Shown: piece by piece, positions 41,613 through 52,729 of the stretch
Numbering within the stretch: the first letter of the stretch is position 1
How the letters are laid out: every line of letters begins with the position of its first letter
Source: Pegoplata infirma
Taxonomy: Eukaryota; Arthropoda; Insecta; Diptera; Anthomyiidae
Assembly: GCA_963921195.1 (NCBI GenBank)
Contig: OY992538.1
Location: 11,246,330 to 11,310,329, forward strand
DNA: 64,000 nt
Reading direction: 5' to 3'
Program-made: the position numbers and the translations under genes
Notes under the pieces: model-generated
What the model was told of the DNA's origin: nothing
Database searches by the model: none
What the model saw: the letters and a program-made list of their open reading frames with translations, nothing else

Positions 41613-42948
41613 CACTAAAAAAAAACTTTGTAAAATTACGAGAAAAGTTTTTTACTTTTTTTTGCTTCGTCCTATTTGACAAGAATTCCTAGTAATTTTA
41701 AAAGCTTTTTACCAATAATTTTATAATTTTACAAGTTTTTTACCAATAAAATTGTAAATTTACAAATTTTTTGACACGATAAAATTTACAAGGAGGTTTC
41801 GTAACTTTACTAGATTTTTTGCTATCTCCTATTTTACGAGAATTCCTACAAATAATTTTGTAACTTTACAAGCTTTTTGCCAATAAAATTGTAAATAAAA
41901 TATAAATTAAGTATAAGGAATTCTAATGAATTTACAAGATTTTTTTTGGAAAATTATCTGGGAAATTTGTAAAATTACAAAAAACAAGTCTAAAAGTTAA
42001 ATTCGACTTGGCCGAATCTATGAATACCCTCCACAATGCCCTTTTTAAAGGATAGTAAATTTTTTAATGTAAAAAAAATAAAAATTTTGATTAGAAATAT
42101 TTTATTTTTAGTGAATAACTTTTTTTTTGTCATTTTTGTAAAAAAAAAAATAATTTACTATTTTTTTTTTTTTTGAGTGTAAAATTTTTTTCGAGTGTAC
42201 ATTTTTTTTAGTGTAAAAATATTTCTGAGTGACAAAAATACTCTGTAAAGTAATTTAGTGGCTAATAATTGTTTTTAAAGCTTGTTTTATAAAACTCGGG
42301 GTTTTCAACACGTGAATTTTAGGTGAAACCAATTTGAATTTCAGGGTTTTGCTTATAACTTTGGAACCACTGGACCGATTTGGCTGAGATTTGAAACGAA
42401 CCGGGACAGAGGAACGAAAAATATATATGCCACACTTCAAAACTTTAAGGATTGTTGTTCGAAAGTTACCGTGTGTTTTATCTCACAAATTCATGAAAAA
42501 CCCTTGCCGAAATTCAGTCTTTTGCTCATAACTTTTGAACCACTGGACCGATTTCGCTGATTGCAATACCAACCTGACCAGGTAAATACCCAACATATAT
42601 GCCAAACTTCAGGAGCCTCCGTAAAGTCTTTCAAAAGTTAGCGTGTTTTCAACAGACAGACGGACAGACGGACGGACGGACGGACATCGCTAAATCGTTT
42701 TAAAATCGATCGAGGATCATGAATATATATACTTATTGGGGTCTTAGTCCAATATTTCGATGTGTTACAAACGGAATGACAAACTTATATATACCCTCTA
42801 TCACTAGAGTGGATGGTATAAAAATGTAAAATTACCAAAAAAAGTTTATCCAAATTTGTTTTTTAAAAAACAAGGAAAACTGTAAAAAAAATGTTAAAAT
42901 GGGATTACGAGACTTTTTCTTGTAATTTGACAAGGTTTTTTTTGTGTG
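41613..42948. mobile_element. K-family MITE with a mini-me inserted
   Basis: It is flanked by TA (41611-41612, 42949-42950). Ends CACTAAAAAAAAACTTTG and CAAGGTTTTTTTTGTGTG. The interior phrases match 2666-3200. A mini-me occupies 41983-42822. Confidence 0.75.
41983..42822 (+). mobile_element. mini-me-like element, subfamily B, full copy
   Basis: AACAAGTCTAAAAGTTAAAT, palindrome TTCGACTTGGCCGAA, ATACCCTCCACAATGCCC, two CTTTTGAACCACTGGACCG-like phrases, a CAGACGGACAGACGGACGG run (42655-42693), and the hairpin end ACCCTCTATCACTAGAGTGG then GGTATAAAAAT. Confidence 0.8.
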
Positions 42949-43087
42949 TACAATTAATAAAACTTCATTTCATTGATTTCATGATTTCATTGATTTCACT
43001 TAGAAATGGTGTAGGTATATAAGTGGCTAATGACAACATGACAGACATGAAAATGTAAGTGGTTCATAATAAATTACAATAAAATAA

Positions 43088-43720
43088 ACAAGTAAAAAAG
43101 TTAAATTCGGCCTTGCCGAATGTAGTAATACCCTCCACAATTTCAAAAAGATTATTGCAAACAACTTTATTTAAAAGGAAATTACTTTTGAAAAAAAAAA
43201 AAATTTCCGCGAAAAAAAAAATTGTTAAAAAAAAATCCGCGATTTTTTTCTTTTTTTGTCAAAAAATATGTTCGTACTTGTTTAAATACCATTTGTTGTT
43301 CAATTATGTTCACATATGTCAACCAGAAGCAGAATTAAAGCATTTTGTATTTTTAGGTTATGTTGAATGTACTGAAATTTTTGAGGTGTGCTTACATTTG
43401 CGTTCATATCTTTTGAACCGCTGAACCGATATCGCTCAAATGCAATACCAAACTTCTCGGGAGAACTTCCAATATATATGTTAAGTTTCAGTCATCTCTG
43501 TGCAATATTTTGTCCGCGAGAGCATTTTCCACAGACAGACAGACAGACAGACGGACAGACGGACAGACGGACAGACGGACATCGCTAGAATGTCTTAAAA
43601 TCGATCGGGCATCATGAATATATATACTTTATGGGGTCCCAGACCGATATTTCGATGAGTTACAAACGGAATGACAAACTTATATATACCCTCTATCACT
43701 AAGTGGAGGGTATAAAAATA
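43088..43720 (+). mobile_element. mini-me-like element, subfamily A, full copy
   Basis: AACAAGTAAAAAAGTTAAAT, palindrome ATTCGGCCTTGCCGAAT, the CTTTTGAACCGCTGAACCG phrase, a CAGACAGACAGACGGACAGACG-type run (43532-43579) and the hairpin end CTATCACTAAGTGGAGGGTA. Inverse orientation to 1530-2152 and 3355-4008. Confidence 0.8.
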
Positions 43721-43797
43721 ATGTATAAAAGGGACGCATACAAGTTAATGATAGAACTTGAATAAAATGTGTATAGATAAAGTCAAATTGTTGAAAT

Positions 43798-44248
43798 TTA
43801 AAATAAATATGTACATTAGAGTGGCATTTTTTCTTAAACTTTAAATTTTGCCAAGGCTTGAAACTTATGTGGTACAAATTTGAGCCTGATCGGATACAGA
43901 TTTTTATTAAGAATTCAAAACTTTGATCAAAGGGGCCACGGGTTAAAATGATCTGATTTTGCTCAACTTAAGTATTAATAAAAGTTTGTCGCTAGCTTTA
44001 TGAACCGATCAAAAAAAATTTGATCAATTTGCGGCTTTTGTTAAAATGATCGGATTTAGCTCAAATTAATTTTATATAAAAGTTTGATTCAAACTGAAAA
44101 ATATATTTTGTAAAAAAAATCTTAAGCGTAAAAAAAATTGACTTTGTGCTAATTTAAAGTATTTCCAAAAGTGGTCGACGAAATAATTTTTTATATTCGT
44201 GATGATCAAAATAATAAAAATATGATGTATAACAATTGTATTTTTATG
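43798..44248 (+). repeat. P-family dispersed repeat fragment
   Basis: TTAGAGTGGCATTTTTTC, CTTGAAACTTATGTGGTACA and AAATTTGAGCCTGATCGG recur at 50655-50715 plus 51503-52080 and at 54440-54920. Non-coding, with unresolved ends. Confidence 0.6.
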
Positions 44249-45365
44249 CCCTCCACTCTAGTGATAGTAAGAATATGAGCAAATCCATGGGAAATTTAAC
44301 TGACAGATGACCGATTTTGTTTATTTTAGGTGCAATACTTTTAAAAATGGGCTTTTTTAGACAACATCGACTTTTAAACAGTTTTTTAACATTTTTGTGC
44401 TTGGAAACCGTAAGGCGTACGAAAAAACTTATAAAAACAATATTGTATATAAAATTATGAAAATTTAATTTTTTTTTTTTTATATATCAACAAAACCTGT
44501 TAAAAACTTAATTTGAATGTCTTATTTTCCTGGGAAGAACACTATGGATTTCCAAAAATAAAATTTTGTATTTAAATCTAGAATGTCCTTTAAACACTAT
44601 TAAAACTTTATAGAGGTGTTTTTTCGCGAAATATTTAATTTTTTTAAAAATTTTGACACAAAATCAAAAATTTTGGTTTATCACAAACTTTGAAAATTTA
44701 TTGCTCGACAACACGAAAAAACACCTTCCTAAAATTTAAACAGCGTTAAAAGGACATTCTAAACTTTAATAAAAAATTTTGGTTTTGGAAATCCAAGAGA
44801 AAAGGACATTCCAATATTGTTGTAAAAAATTTTTGTTAAACTTTTTGGAATTTTCTTTTTTGTTTTTAAATTTAAAATCTTCAAAATTTTATCAACAATA
44901 TTGTAACAGAAAGTTTTTTTCCTACAACTTACGGTTTCCGAGTAAAAAAACACAAAACAATTGTCCAAACATCCATGGAAAAAAGGACATTCGAACTGAT
45001 TTTCAAAATTTTTTGTTGAAATTTTTGAAAAAAAAGAAATTTTTCTAAATTTTAAATCTTCATAATTTCATCTACGATATTGCTTTTAAAAGTTTATTCG
45101 TACGACTTACGGTAAGGGTACAAAAATGTTAAAATACGTATAAACGTCAATATTGTAAAAAAAAACTAATTTTAAACGCCCATATCTTCCAAAACATTGA
45201 TCCAAAAAAATAAAAATATCGGGGCTTAATCATTTATTTCTCTATCAACTAACCAAAAACTAACATAATCGGTGATCCGTCAGTTAAATTTCCCATAGAT
45301 TTGATCATATATAATTTGTCATTCCGTATGTAACACATCGAAATATTGGTCTAGGATGATCCTAA
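44249..45365 (-). mobile_element. mini-me end fragment split by a foldback
   Basis: The stub 44249-44273 (TGCCCTCCACTCTAGTGATAG) and the continuation 45310-45365 (ATAATTTGTCATTCCGTATG, ACATCGAAATATTGGTCTAGG) are the two halves of a mini-me left end, separated by the foldback at its TATATA tract. Confidence 0.7.
44274..45309. mobile_element. 1.04-kb ATGAGCAAATCC foldback, complete
   Basis: ATGAGCAAATCCATGGGAAA at the left pairs with the right end TTTCCCATAGATTTGATCAT. The inner blocks GGAAACCGTAAGGCGTACG, TGGGAAGAACACTATGG and AAGGACATTC recur in mirrored order. A third copy of the GGACATTC arm near 44900-45110 suggests an internal duplication. Another copy (left arm) is at 18391-19050. Confidence 0.75.
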
Positions 45366-45581
45366 ATTGATGTTAAATTTTTTTTTTTGCCATACAAAAA
45401 AATGTGTGTCTAATGAACATATTGTTACTACATTAAACTTAATGACAGTGTTAAAATATTCATTCAAATGACGTACATATCAAACGAAATACAACGACGA
45501 CCAAAAAATTAGCAGGCTTGTTTTGAAAAATATCTGATGTGGCGAATTCAAAATACACATCAAAATTAAAAATAAAGTAAA

Positions 45582-45645
45582 CAAGTAGAAAGGTTAAAAT
45601 CGATTTGGGCGAATCTATTTATACCCTCCAAAACGACCTTTTATG
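45582..45645 (+). mobile_element. mini-me 5' stub
   Basis: AAACAAGTAGAAAGGTTAAA with palindrome TCGATTTGGGCGA and ATACCCTCC. The rest of the element is missing. Confidence 0.6.
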
Positions 45646-45779
45646 TTAAGTTATATAAACGACAGTTTATTTAAATACAATTGGACAAATTTAATATATA
45701 TTTGGACAATTTTAAAATATATTTGCAAAATTTTAAAATACATTTGAACAATTCTGTTTTAATTTTTAAATTAATAAAA

Positions 45780-46392
45780 ATTATTTACTATTCGACCTAT
45801 AAATTCTATTGAGAAAGATTACTCCAGCTCGAGGTCACGTTTTTTTTACTAATTATTACGATGATATTGTCAAAGTAACACTTTACAAGAAACTATTTAT
45901 AAACTTTGTTTGTTTTAAATTGATTGGTAATGTCATTTTGCAAGACTTACTCGACACGTGTTTCGGAATTTGACAAATTCCATTCTCAAGAGTATTAAGC
46001 AAATTGGCAATCGTTATTGGCAAAACATAAAGTCTTGTATTCGTATGTAAATTGACATAATGAGAATTTATGTACTAAATACACAACATAATACAGCTCG
46101 AAATTTAAAACGAATTGCCCAACTGTACCATCTCTATTTAAAATCAAACAAACCATGATGATATGTTTAGACTTTATGTTTTGCCATTAACGATTTTCAA
46201 TTTGTTAAATACTCTTGACAATGAAATTTGACGAATTCCGAAACACGTGTCGAGTAAGTCTTGCGAAATGACCGTACCAATCAATGTGAAACAAACAAAC
46301 TTTATAAATAATTTCTTGAAAAGTGTTACTTTGACAATATCATCGTAATAATTAGTAAAGAAACGTGTCCTCGAGCTGGAGCAATCTTTCTC
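45780..46392. mobile_element. Foldback with hammerhead-like arms, best-preserved copy
   Basis: Left arm 45780-46035 and right arm 46175-46392 pair through CCAGCTCGAGGTCACGTTTT, ATTACGATGATATTGTCAAAG, CTCGACACGTGTTTCGGAATT and CAAGAGTATTAAGC. The spacer of about 140 bp is unique. A partial third arm is at 46468-46640. Confidence 0.75.
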
Positions 46393-46467
46393 AATTTGAA
46401 AAATTTTAAAAATAATTCGGACAGTTTTAAAATATATATGGACAATTTTAAAATATGTTTTGACTTT

Positions 46468-46640
46468 TGCCAAAGAATATTCTAGCTCATGGTCGTATTT
46501 CTTTACTACTCATTACAATAATATTTTCCAAGTAGCAACTTTGAAAAACTATTCATATTTGATCATTTTGCAAGACTTACTCGACACGTTTTTTGACTTT
46601 GTCAAAATCTTATCAAGACAATCGTAAGTTGCAAAACATT
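46468..46640 (-). repeat. Extra single arm of the same foldback family
   Basis: AGCTCATGGTCGTATTTC, then CTCGACACGTTTTTTGACTTTG. Decayed compared with 45780-46035. Confidence 0.6.
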
Positions 46641-46769
46641 TTTTTTCTCATATTCCAAGTAAGTTTTTCCCAAGGAACTTTTAACTGGAAAAAAATTTTC
46701 GGAATCTCAAATATTTTTCCTTAAAACAAATCATAGCATTCCTTGCTACGACTTTGCAAATTTATACAT

Positions 46770-49050
46770 ATGGGGGTTTTCGTGTCAACTGACACAACTT
46801 TTGAAACCGATGTCTTCCGATCGGGATGAAATTTGCAGGTTAGTCCTATTGGATAGTAGTTTAGACACAATTTTTCAGCGAGATCAGTCAAGGACTCTCT
46901 GAGTTAGAGGGGGTCGAAATTTGACATTTTGGCCAAAGAGTTGTTTATTCTCATCCATGTAACTTCTTACCTATTGTTTTTAGCAAAATGTGTTCCAAAC
47001 AGTTTAGATAGCTATTTCTTCAATATTTCGAAAAAAAAAATAAAAATAAATGTTTTAGATTTTTTGTCTTAAAAATCTAAAACATTTATTTGACTTTTGC
47101 CTCAAATTGGGCCCTTTTTTTTTTGATTCAAAAGATGGCTTAGGTCTTTTCCTTTAAGAGCTATGGGGTCGCTTAGTGGGATGCGAGTGGGATATCTATG
47201 AAATTTTTTTTTTTTTTTAACTTTGGAACACAAAAAACGGTTCTTCAATTTGCACTATTAGGCGTGGGATAGCTCACCAGTTTTCGATTTCGATCCGGGA
47301 CACCCTCTCATTTTGATAGGTTCGAAAAAGAAAGCTTAAGCCAAAAAAAAGAGAGGTGGGGTGGGGGCATATGGCTCCTCATCGGGGTCAAAATTGCGCA
47401 TAAAGAGGTTAAAATCCTCAAAAAGCCCCACAACTGCCCACGGAGGGGTGCAATGTGAGACCTCTATTAAATTTCTACCCCCAACATTTTTCTTGAATAT
47501 ACCTGACCTCTATTTCCACTTTCTAAGGGGGCTCCCATACAAAATGACATTTTTATAAAATTTTCTCCTACCGCTCTAACTGTCCATAGAGTGCCCCTAG
47601 AGAAGTAAAATGTATGACCGACCCCCAATATTTTTTCAACTCCAACATTTTCTCAGAATATACCTACCCTTTAGTTTCAACTCTTAAGGGGGTCTCCATA
47701 CATTTTTTATTTACCCGGCTAAAAATGAATTGTATATGAGCATATATAAACACATATGACCATACTTCATTAATTCGGAAACATATATGATCATATATTA
47801 ACATATATTAAAATTGGCGCTTATTCAATATATGACCATATATGGAAGAACATATGATAATATGCGATCATATATTGGTCCATTCTTAACAAAAATTATC
47901 ATATATAATCGTACATGTGTTTGAACACTTTATTTTTAGCCGGGTAATTTTTTTATTAGTTTTTAAAAATACATGTTTTTATAATGTATGGGAGCCCCTT
48001 AAGGAGTGGAGATAGGGTGTTATTATGTTCGGACAAAATGTTGGTAACTAAAAAATAATGGGGGTTGGTCGTAATTTTTGCCTCTCTAGGAGGCACGGTA
48101 GGGGCGGTAGGAGCTGGTTTAATAAAACAAATTTATAAAAAATAAAGGAAATGTATGGGGACCACCTTAACGGTTAAAGATACATTGTAGGTGTGTTTGC
48201 AAAAAATGTTGGAATTAATAAAAATAATGGAGGTCGGTAATACATTTGGCTCCACTTGGGGCACTTTAGGGTTAGTTAGAATGGTGGGATAAAATTTTTT
48301 AAAAAAGTCTTGTATGGGAGACTCCTTAGGAAGTGGAAATAGGGGTAAGGTATGTTCAAGAAAAATGTTGGTGGCAGAAAATTATTGGAGGTTCGTCTCA
48401 CATTGCACCCCTCCAGGGGCGTTTCTAGGGCAGTTTTGGGGCTTTTTGAGGATTTTACCTCAAATTTTGACCCCGATGGGGGGCCAAATGGCCCCACCCC
48501 ACCGCCCTCATTTTTTGGCTCGTGCTTTCTTTTTGGAACCTATAAAAATTAGAAGGTATCGCGGATCGAAATCGAAAACTGGTGAGCTATCCCACGCCTA
48601 ATAGTGCAAATTGAAGAACCGTTTTTTGTGTTCCAAAGTTAAAAAAAAAAAATTTCATAGATATCACCTAAGCTTTCTTTTGAATCAAAAAAAAAAAACA
48701 ATTTGAGGAAAAAGTCAAAAAAGTTTAAGATTTTTAAGAAAAAAAACCAAAAAATTTTTTTTTATTTTTTTTATAATTTTTTTCCGAAAGATTGAAGAAA
48801 TAGCTATCTAAACTCTTTGAGACACATTTTGCTAAAAACAATAGGTAAGAAGTTACATGGATGAGAATCAACACCTCTTTGGCCAAAATGTCAAATTTCG
48901 ACCCACTCTAACTCAGAGAGTCCTTGACCGATCTCGCTGAAAAATTGTGTCTAAACTACTATCCAATAGGACTAACCTTGGTGCAAATTTCATCCCGATC
49001 GGAAGACATCGGTTTCAAAAGTTGTGTCAGTTGACACGAAAACCCCCATA
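46770..49050. mobile_element. 2.28-kb foldback element
   Basis: The ends TATGGGGGTTTTCGTGTCAAC and the mirror GTTGACACGAAAACCCCCATA begin arms of about 1 kb that pair through CCGATGTCTTCCGATCGGGA, GACTCTCTGAGTTAGAG, ACGGTTCTTCAATTTGCAC and ACATTTTTCTTGAATAT/ATGTTCAAGAAAAATGT. The inner part is related to the 1.94-kb foldback at 19631-21574 (GACCGACCCCCAATATTTTTT and similar), but the outer ends differ. A MITE is inserted at 47714-47944. Frames around 47361-47558 and 48276-48601 are mirror copies, not genes. Confidence 0.8.
47714..47944. mobile_element. 231-bp MITE, CCCGGCTAAAAAT ends
   Basis: Ends CCCGGCTAAAAAT and ATTTTTAGCCGGG are flanked by TA on both sides. The inverted repeat reaches TTACCCGGC/GCCGGGTAA, and a flanking TTTTTTAT duplication offset by one base is the alternative target duplication. 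The interior carries many CATATATGATCATATAT-like palindromes. It sits near the centre of the 2.28-kb foldback. Confidence 0.75.
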
Positions 49051-49790
49051 TATAAAAAAAACATTTTTTATTTAAATTGATACTGAAAAATAACCAGCAT
49101 GCATTCATTCAATTTGCCTTTTAGCTAAATGAATGAAAAGAATACGAAATGAAATAAAATCTATTGAAAAAACTTTTTTTATTTACAACTTGTTTTTATA
49201 GTCTCTACTTAAAGGTAGAAGGTATTTTTATTTTATTTTTACGTTTGCTGATTTGAAGTGGCTCCTTACGTTTTATGTCAGCACACTCGGACTATGAGGT
49301 GCCGTTTGTAACACTTTAAAAATATCGGTATAGAATACAATGACACTAGATCAAGTTTAAGATAATATTTTTTTTTTAATTTTGCTACTTAATTAAACAT
49401 TTTTACTAAATAATTTTTTGCCAACCTTTTTTATTTTAAAAACAAAATTAAAAAAAAATAATTTTGTGATAAAAAAACAAAATTGATAACAATTTTTGAT
49501 GAGAACAAAAAGATGAAATAAATTTTTTATGCAAAAAATTGGTAAAAAAAAATTTTTTTTTGGTAAACAGAAAGAAAATTAAAAAAAAAAAAAATTTCAT
49601 GAAAAAAAAAAATTTGATAATAAAAAAATTTTTGATGTAAAAAAAGTTTTTTTTAAAAAACAAAATTTTCTTGAAAAAAAAATTGATAAAAAAAAAATTT
49701 GATGAAAAAAGTTTATGAAAAAATTTTTTAGGTGAAAAATAATAATGGTGAAAATATTTTATATTCACCAGCAGGTGAATTATTATTCAA
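49051..49790. other. AT-rich stretch with one decayed mini-me trace
   Basis: At 49290-49335, GCCGTTTGTAACACTTTAAA recalls the mini-me phrase but is heavily decayed. 49440-49760 is low-complexity A/T with TTGATGAAAAAA repeats. The minus-strand Phe/Lys-rich frame there is not a gene. Confidence 0.45.
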
Positions 49791-50654
49791 GTAACAAATC
49801 CAGGTTACAAAACTTTTTGGTTTTACGAAAATGAAACCAGTAATTGCAAATTAGTTTTCCACTCATATTCAATTTTACATTCAAAATGTTTGTACATTGC
49901 TTAGGGCATTCATATATTCGACCTTGCCGAACTAAATTGTTCATGTTTTTATTTAAGTTTAAATTTGTAAAACTAAAATAATGATAAAAGAAAACTTTAC
50001 AACAATTGGTATGACATTTTATTAACAAAACTATCTAGAGAATGTATTAAATATTTCATTGTGCACAAATTGTAGTAAGGGACGAACAAACGTACAATTC
50101 AAGATCAAACGGAAGTCTTCGAAATTGTCTCTGCTGTGTTTGTTAATGTTAAAAGAACACAAAAAAAATAATTTGTTGTTCTTACTGAAGACATTGACAA
50201 CAACGACAATAACAACAACAATGCACTAACAATAAGAACAACAACAGAAAAGTCATTGTTAGAATTTTTTTTTTTGAAAAAATAACCCTCTAGTCATGTA
50301 CTATTAAAAAATATCACGTATTTTAATCTTAAGGAAACACCACTACAATACAAAATAATATCAACATCACAACATTCAGATCTTATCATTAAATTTTTAA
50401 AAGCATGCACCACACCATTATATTTGTATGATTGTTGTAGGTGCATAGGGGACAGTGCTGCACATAGTTTAAATTGCAGAAAACGATATTAACTTGATAG
50501 AACATGAGGTCACAAAAACAATTTGTTGTTTATAAGTACATCAAATAATTTTTATTAAAAATCATGTAAAATTCTGCTAATTTTATCAAATATTTTTTTT
50601 AACTTAATTTTAACATTCCTATACGTATACTTAATATTCAAAAACCTAATGTAG
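49791..50654. other. Unique sequence with a CAA-rich patch
   Basis: ACAACAACGACAATAACAACAACAA-type repeats are at 50180-50245. No coding frame with splice sites. Confidence 0.4.
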
Positions 50655-52080
50655 ATATTATTCATACGCCAGGTGTAACGCCAGCATTTTTTGTATGGCA
50701 AAACTTGTTTTCTTCTAGGGTTCTATTGTCGAAAAGCCGAAAAGTCGATTAATCGACTTTTTGTATGAAAAAGTCGAAAAGTCGAAATCGACTTTTTTGT
50801 TCTTAAAAAGTCGAAAAGTCGACTTTTTCGACTTTTTTCGACTTTTTTTCGACTTTTTTCGACTTTTTTCGATTTTTTTTTTTTTGATTTTTTTTACTTT
50901 TGCTAAATGAAAATAATTTCTTTCTTCTGAAAAAAATTTCAAATGAGAGCCGAGTTTAATAACAACTGAAGCTATTGGTGTCTCCATGTATTTTGTATGT
51001 GAAGCAAAAATGTCAATGCCAAATTCATGAGTTAGAAAGTGTTAACTGCAATATTTACCAATATTTTGGATTATTGTAAACACCTCAGTAATAAGGTTCT
51101 ATAAATCGAAAGTTGCCTCTTTTGCTTTCGATTTTTTCAACCTTTTCCACATTTTCGATTTCTTTGACTTTTTTTGATAAATAAAATACAACCAAAAAAA
51201 TAGCACCTAAATGCTTACAACAAGTCAAAACTAAACTTCTATTTACAAAAAAATCGACTTTTTAAAGTTGGAAAGGTCAAAAAAAATATTAAAAAGTCGA
51301 AGAAAGTCGAAAAAGTCGAAAAGTCGAAAAAAGTCGAAAAGTCGAAAAGTCGAAAAGTCGAAAAAAGTCGACTTTTTAAAAAGTCGAAAGGTCGAAAAGT
51401 CGACTTTTTAAAATTTGAAAAAAGTCTAAAAGTCGAAAAATCGACTTTTTAGAAATTGAAAAATTCGAAAAGTCGACTTTTTGTTGCGACTATATAACCC
51501 TATTTTCTTCCGATTTTGAACGCAAATTTTGATTTTCCTAGGCCTTAAACTCATGTGGTACAAATTTGAAGCCAATCGGATTAAATAAACCCGTGGGCGA
51601 CAGGCGATCAAAATTTTGGATATTTTAATATGTCTGGCAAATATCAAAAAAAAAAAAATGACAGTCGTCGGTGTTTCCCTTCAAGAAAGTTTTTAAAAAA
51701 ATTTCAAAATTTCTTTCTTTTTCATAGAGCTCATTTAAACCTGTAGCGCCCTTCGATCAAAACTTTCACCAAAGTTTTGGATTTTTGAAAAATTAAAAAA
51801 AATATATATTGCGCTACACTATTTTTACTGATTTTGGCAAGCTGAATACAAATGGTAAAAAACTTCTGAAATCGGTCAAGCGGTTTACAAGATATTGCCT
51901 AGAGTGCCCAAAAAAAAAACTTTTTTTCTTTTTTTAGGTCTTACCCTCTAAATTTGTTCCTTTTAATGTAAAAAATTTCGTTTTTTTTTTTTTGGATTTT
52001 TAAAATAAAATCTTAAGGTCGCGTGCTTTTTTTACTAAAATCTTCGAATTTAAGATTTTTAATAAGGGTTCAAGTTGAAA
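50655..52080 (-). repeat. P-family repeat split by a hAT-like MITE
   Basis: GCCAGCATTTTTTGTATGGC and TTGTTTTCTTC lie left of the MITE; CGATTTTGAACGC and CTCATGTGGTACAAATTTG lie right. The uninterrupted phrase is present (reverse strand) near 54870-54885. Confidence 0.6.
50716..51502. mobile_element. hAT-like MITE packed with AAAAGTCGA arrays
   Basis: A 787-bp element starts TAGGGTTCTATTGTCG and ends CGACTATATAACCCTA, flanked by the identical 8-mers TTTTCTTC (50708-50715 and 51503-51510). On both sides of an AT-rich middle it carries dozens of GAAAAGTCGA/TCGACTTTTC copies, alternating in strand. The YARNG-type end and 8-bp duplication indicate hAT. Translations of the array (Lys/Ser-rich runs) are not genes. 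Confidence 0.88.
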
Positions 52081-52116
52081 AAATTCAGCAGAAAAATTGA
52101 ATTTCTAAAAATTATA

Positions 52117-52189
52117 GACATTTCTGGTATTTCCCATACCGGTTTCAAACACCCCAGTTATTGTTATCATCAGTAGGATTATAAATGTC
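52117..52189 (-). ncRNA. Type I hammerhead ribozyme, second example
   Basis: On the minus strand: outer stem I GACAUUU/AAAUGUC, internal loop, inner stem I UCCUA/UGGGA (one G-U pair), core CUGAUGA (52167-52173), stem II AACA/UGUU next to a U-U mismatch, GAAAC (52142-52146), very short stem III ACCGGU, and cleavage triplet GUA. The same motif, more decayed, is at 63761-63836. Stem II is short, so the fold is less certain than at 17.4 kb. Confidence 0.6.
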
Positions 52190-52579
52190 GGTTTGTCTTG
52201 TTAATGAAAACTGTTTTTATATGTGTGAATATTTATAGTTTCTACAGAATAAATTTTGACAGTTTCCAACACCACAATTCTATTTCCAGCAATTCCAACC
52301 TCACCTCATACTTCCCTTCAATCTTTTTGTCTTTTACATTATTTCAGACACAAATGAAGGAAATTATTTAAATTGTTTAAATGCTTGAAATTGGTGAAGT
52401 AAAAAAAAATTCATCAAAAAGAAGAACTTAACTAGAAACACGTATCGCCCATTCCATATGATAATGCCCATTCCATGAGATATATCCCATTCTTTAAGAA
52501 ATTTGACATAATGCCATAAAATATTGCATAGAAACCCCCTTAGAAAGTTAAGATAGGTTATTAGTATGTTCACAAAAAA
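52190..52579. other. Unique AT-rich sequence
   Basis: A GCCCATTCCATAT/GCCCATTCCATGA duplication is at 52447-52480. No gene seen. Confidence 0.4.
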
Positions 52580-52729
52580 TACCCTTAAAAAATTATGTCA
52601 TTAACTGTTTGTAGTTTATTTAAAAAAATTTACGTTTAATCGTTTTTAAAAGAAAAAACATTTGTTTGATGTTCAATTTTTATTAATGAATACTTCTGTC
52701 CTTAGTTTCAAAAATAACACACTAAAAAA

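Noticed and set aside
47361..48601. G+C-richer open frames with Gly/Pro
   Set aside because: They lie in the paired arms of the 2.28-kb foldback and are not kept as reading frames between arms.
49448..49768. 106-codon Phe/Lys-rich minus frame
   Set aside because: It is a translation of A/T-only low-complexity DNA.
50715..51647. Lys/Ser-rich frames in the AAAAGTCGA region
   Set aside because: They are translations of the short-motif array in the hAT-like MITE.
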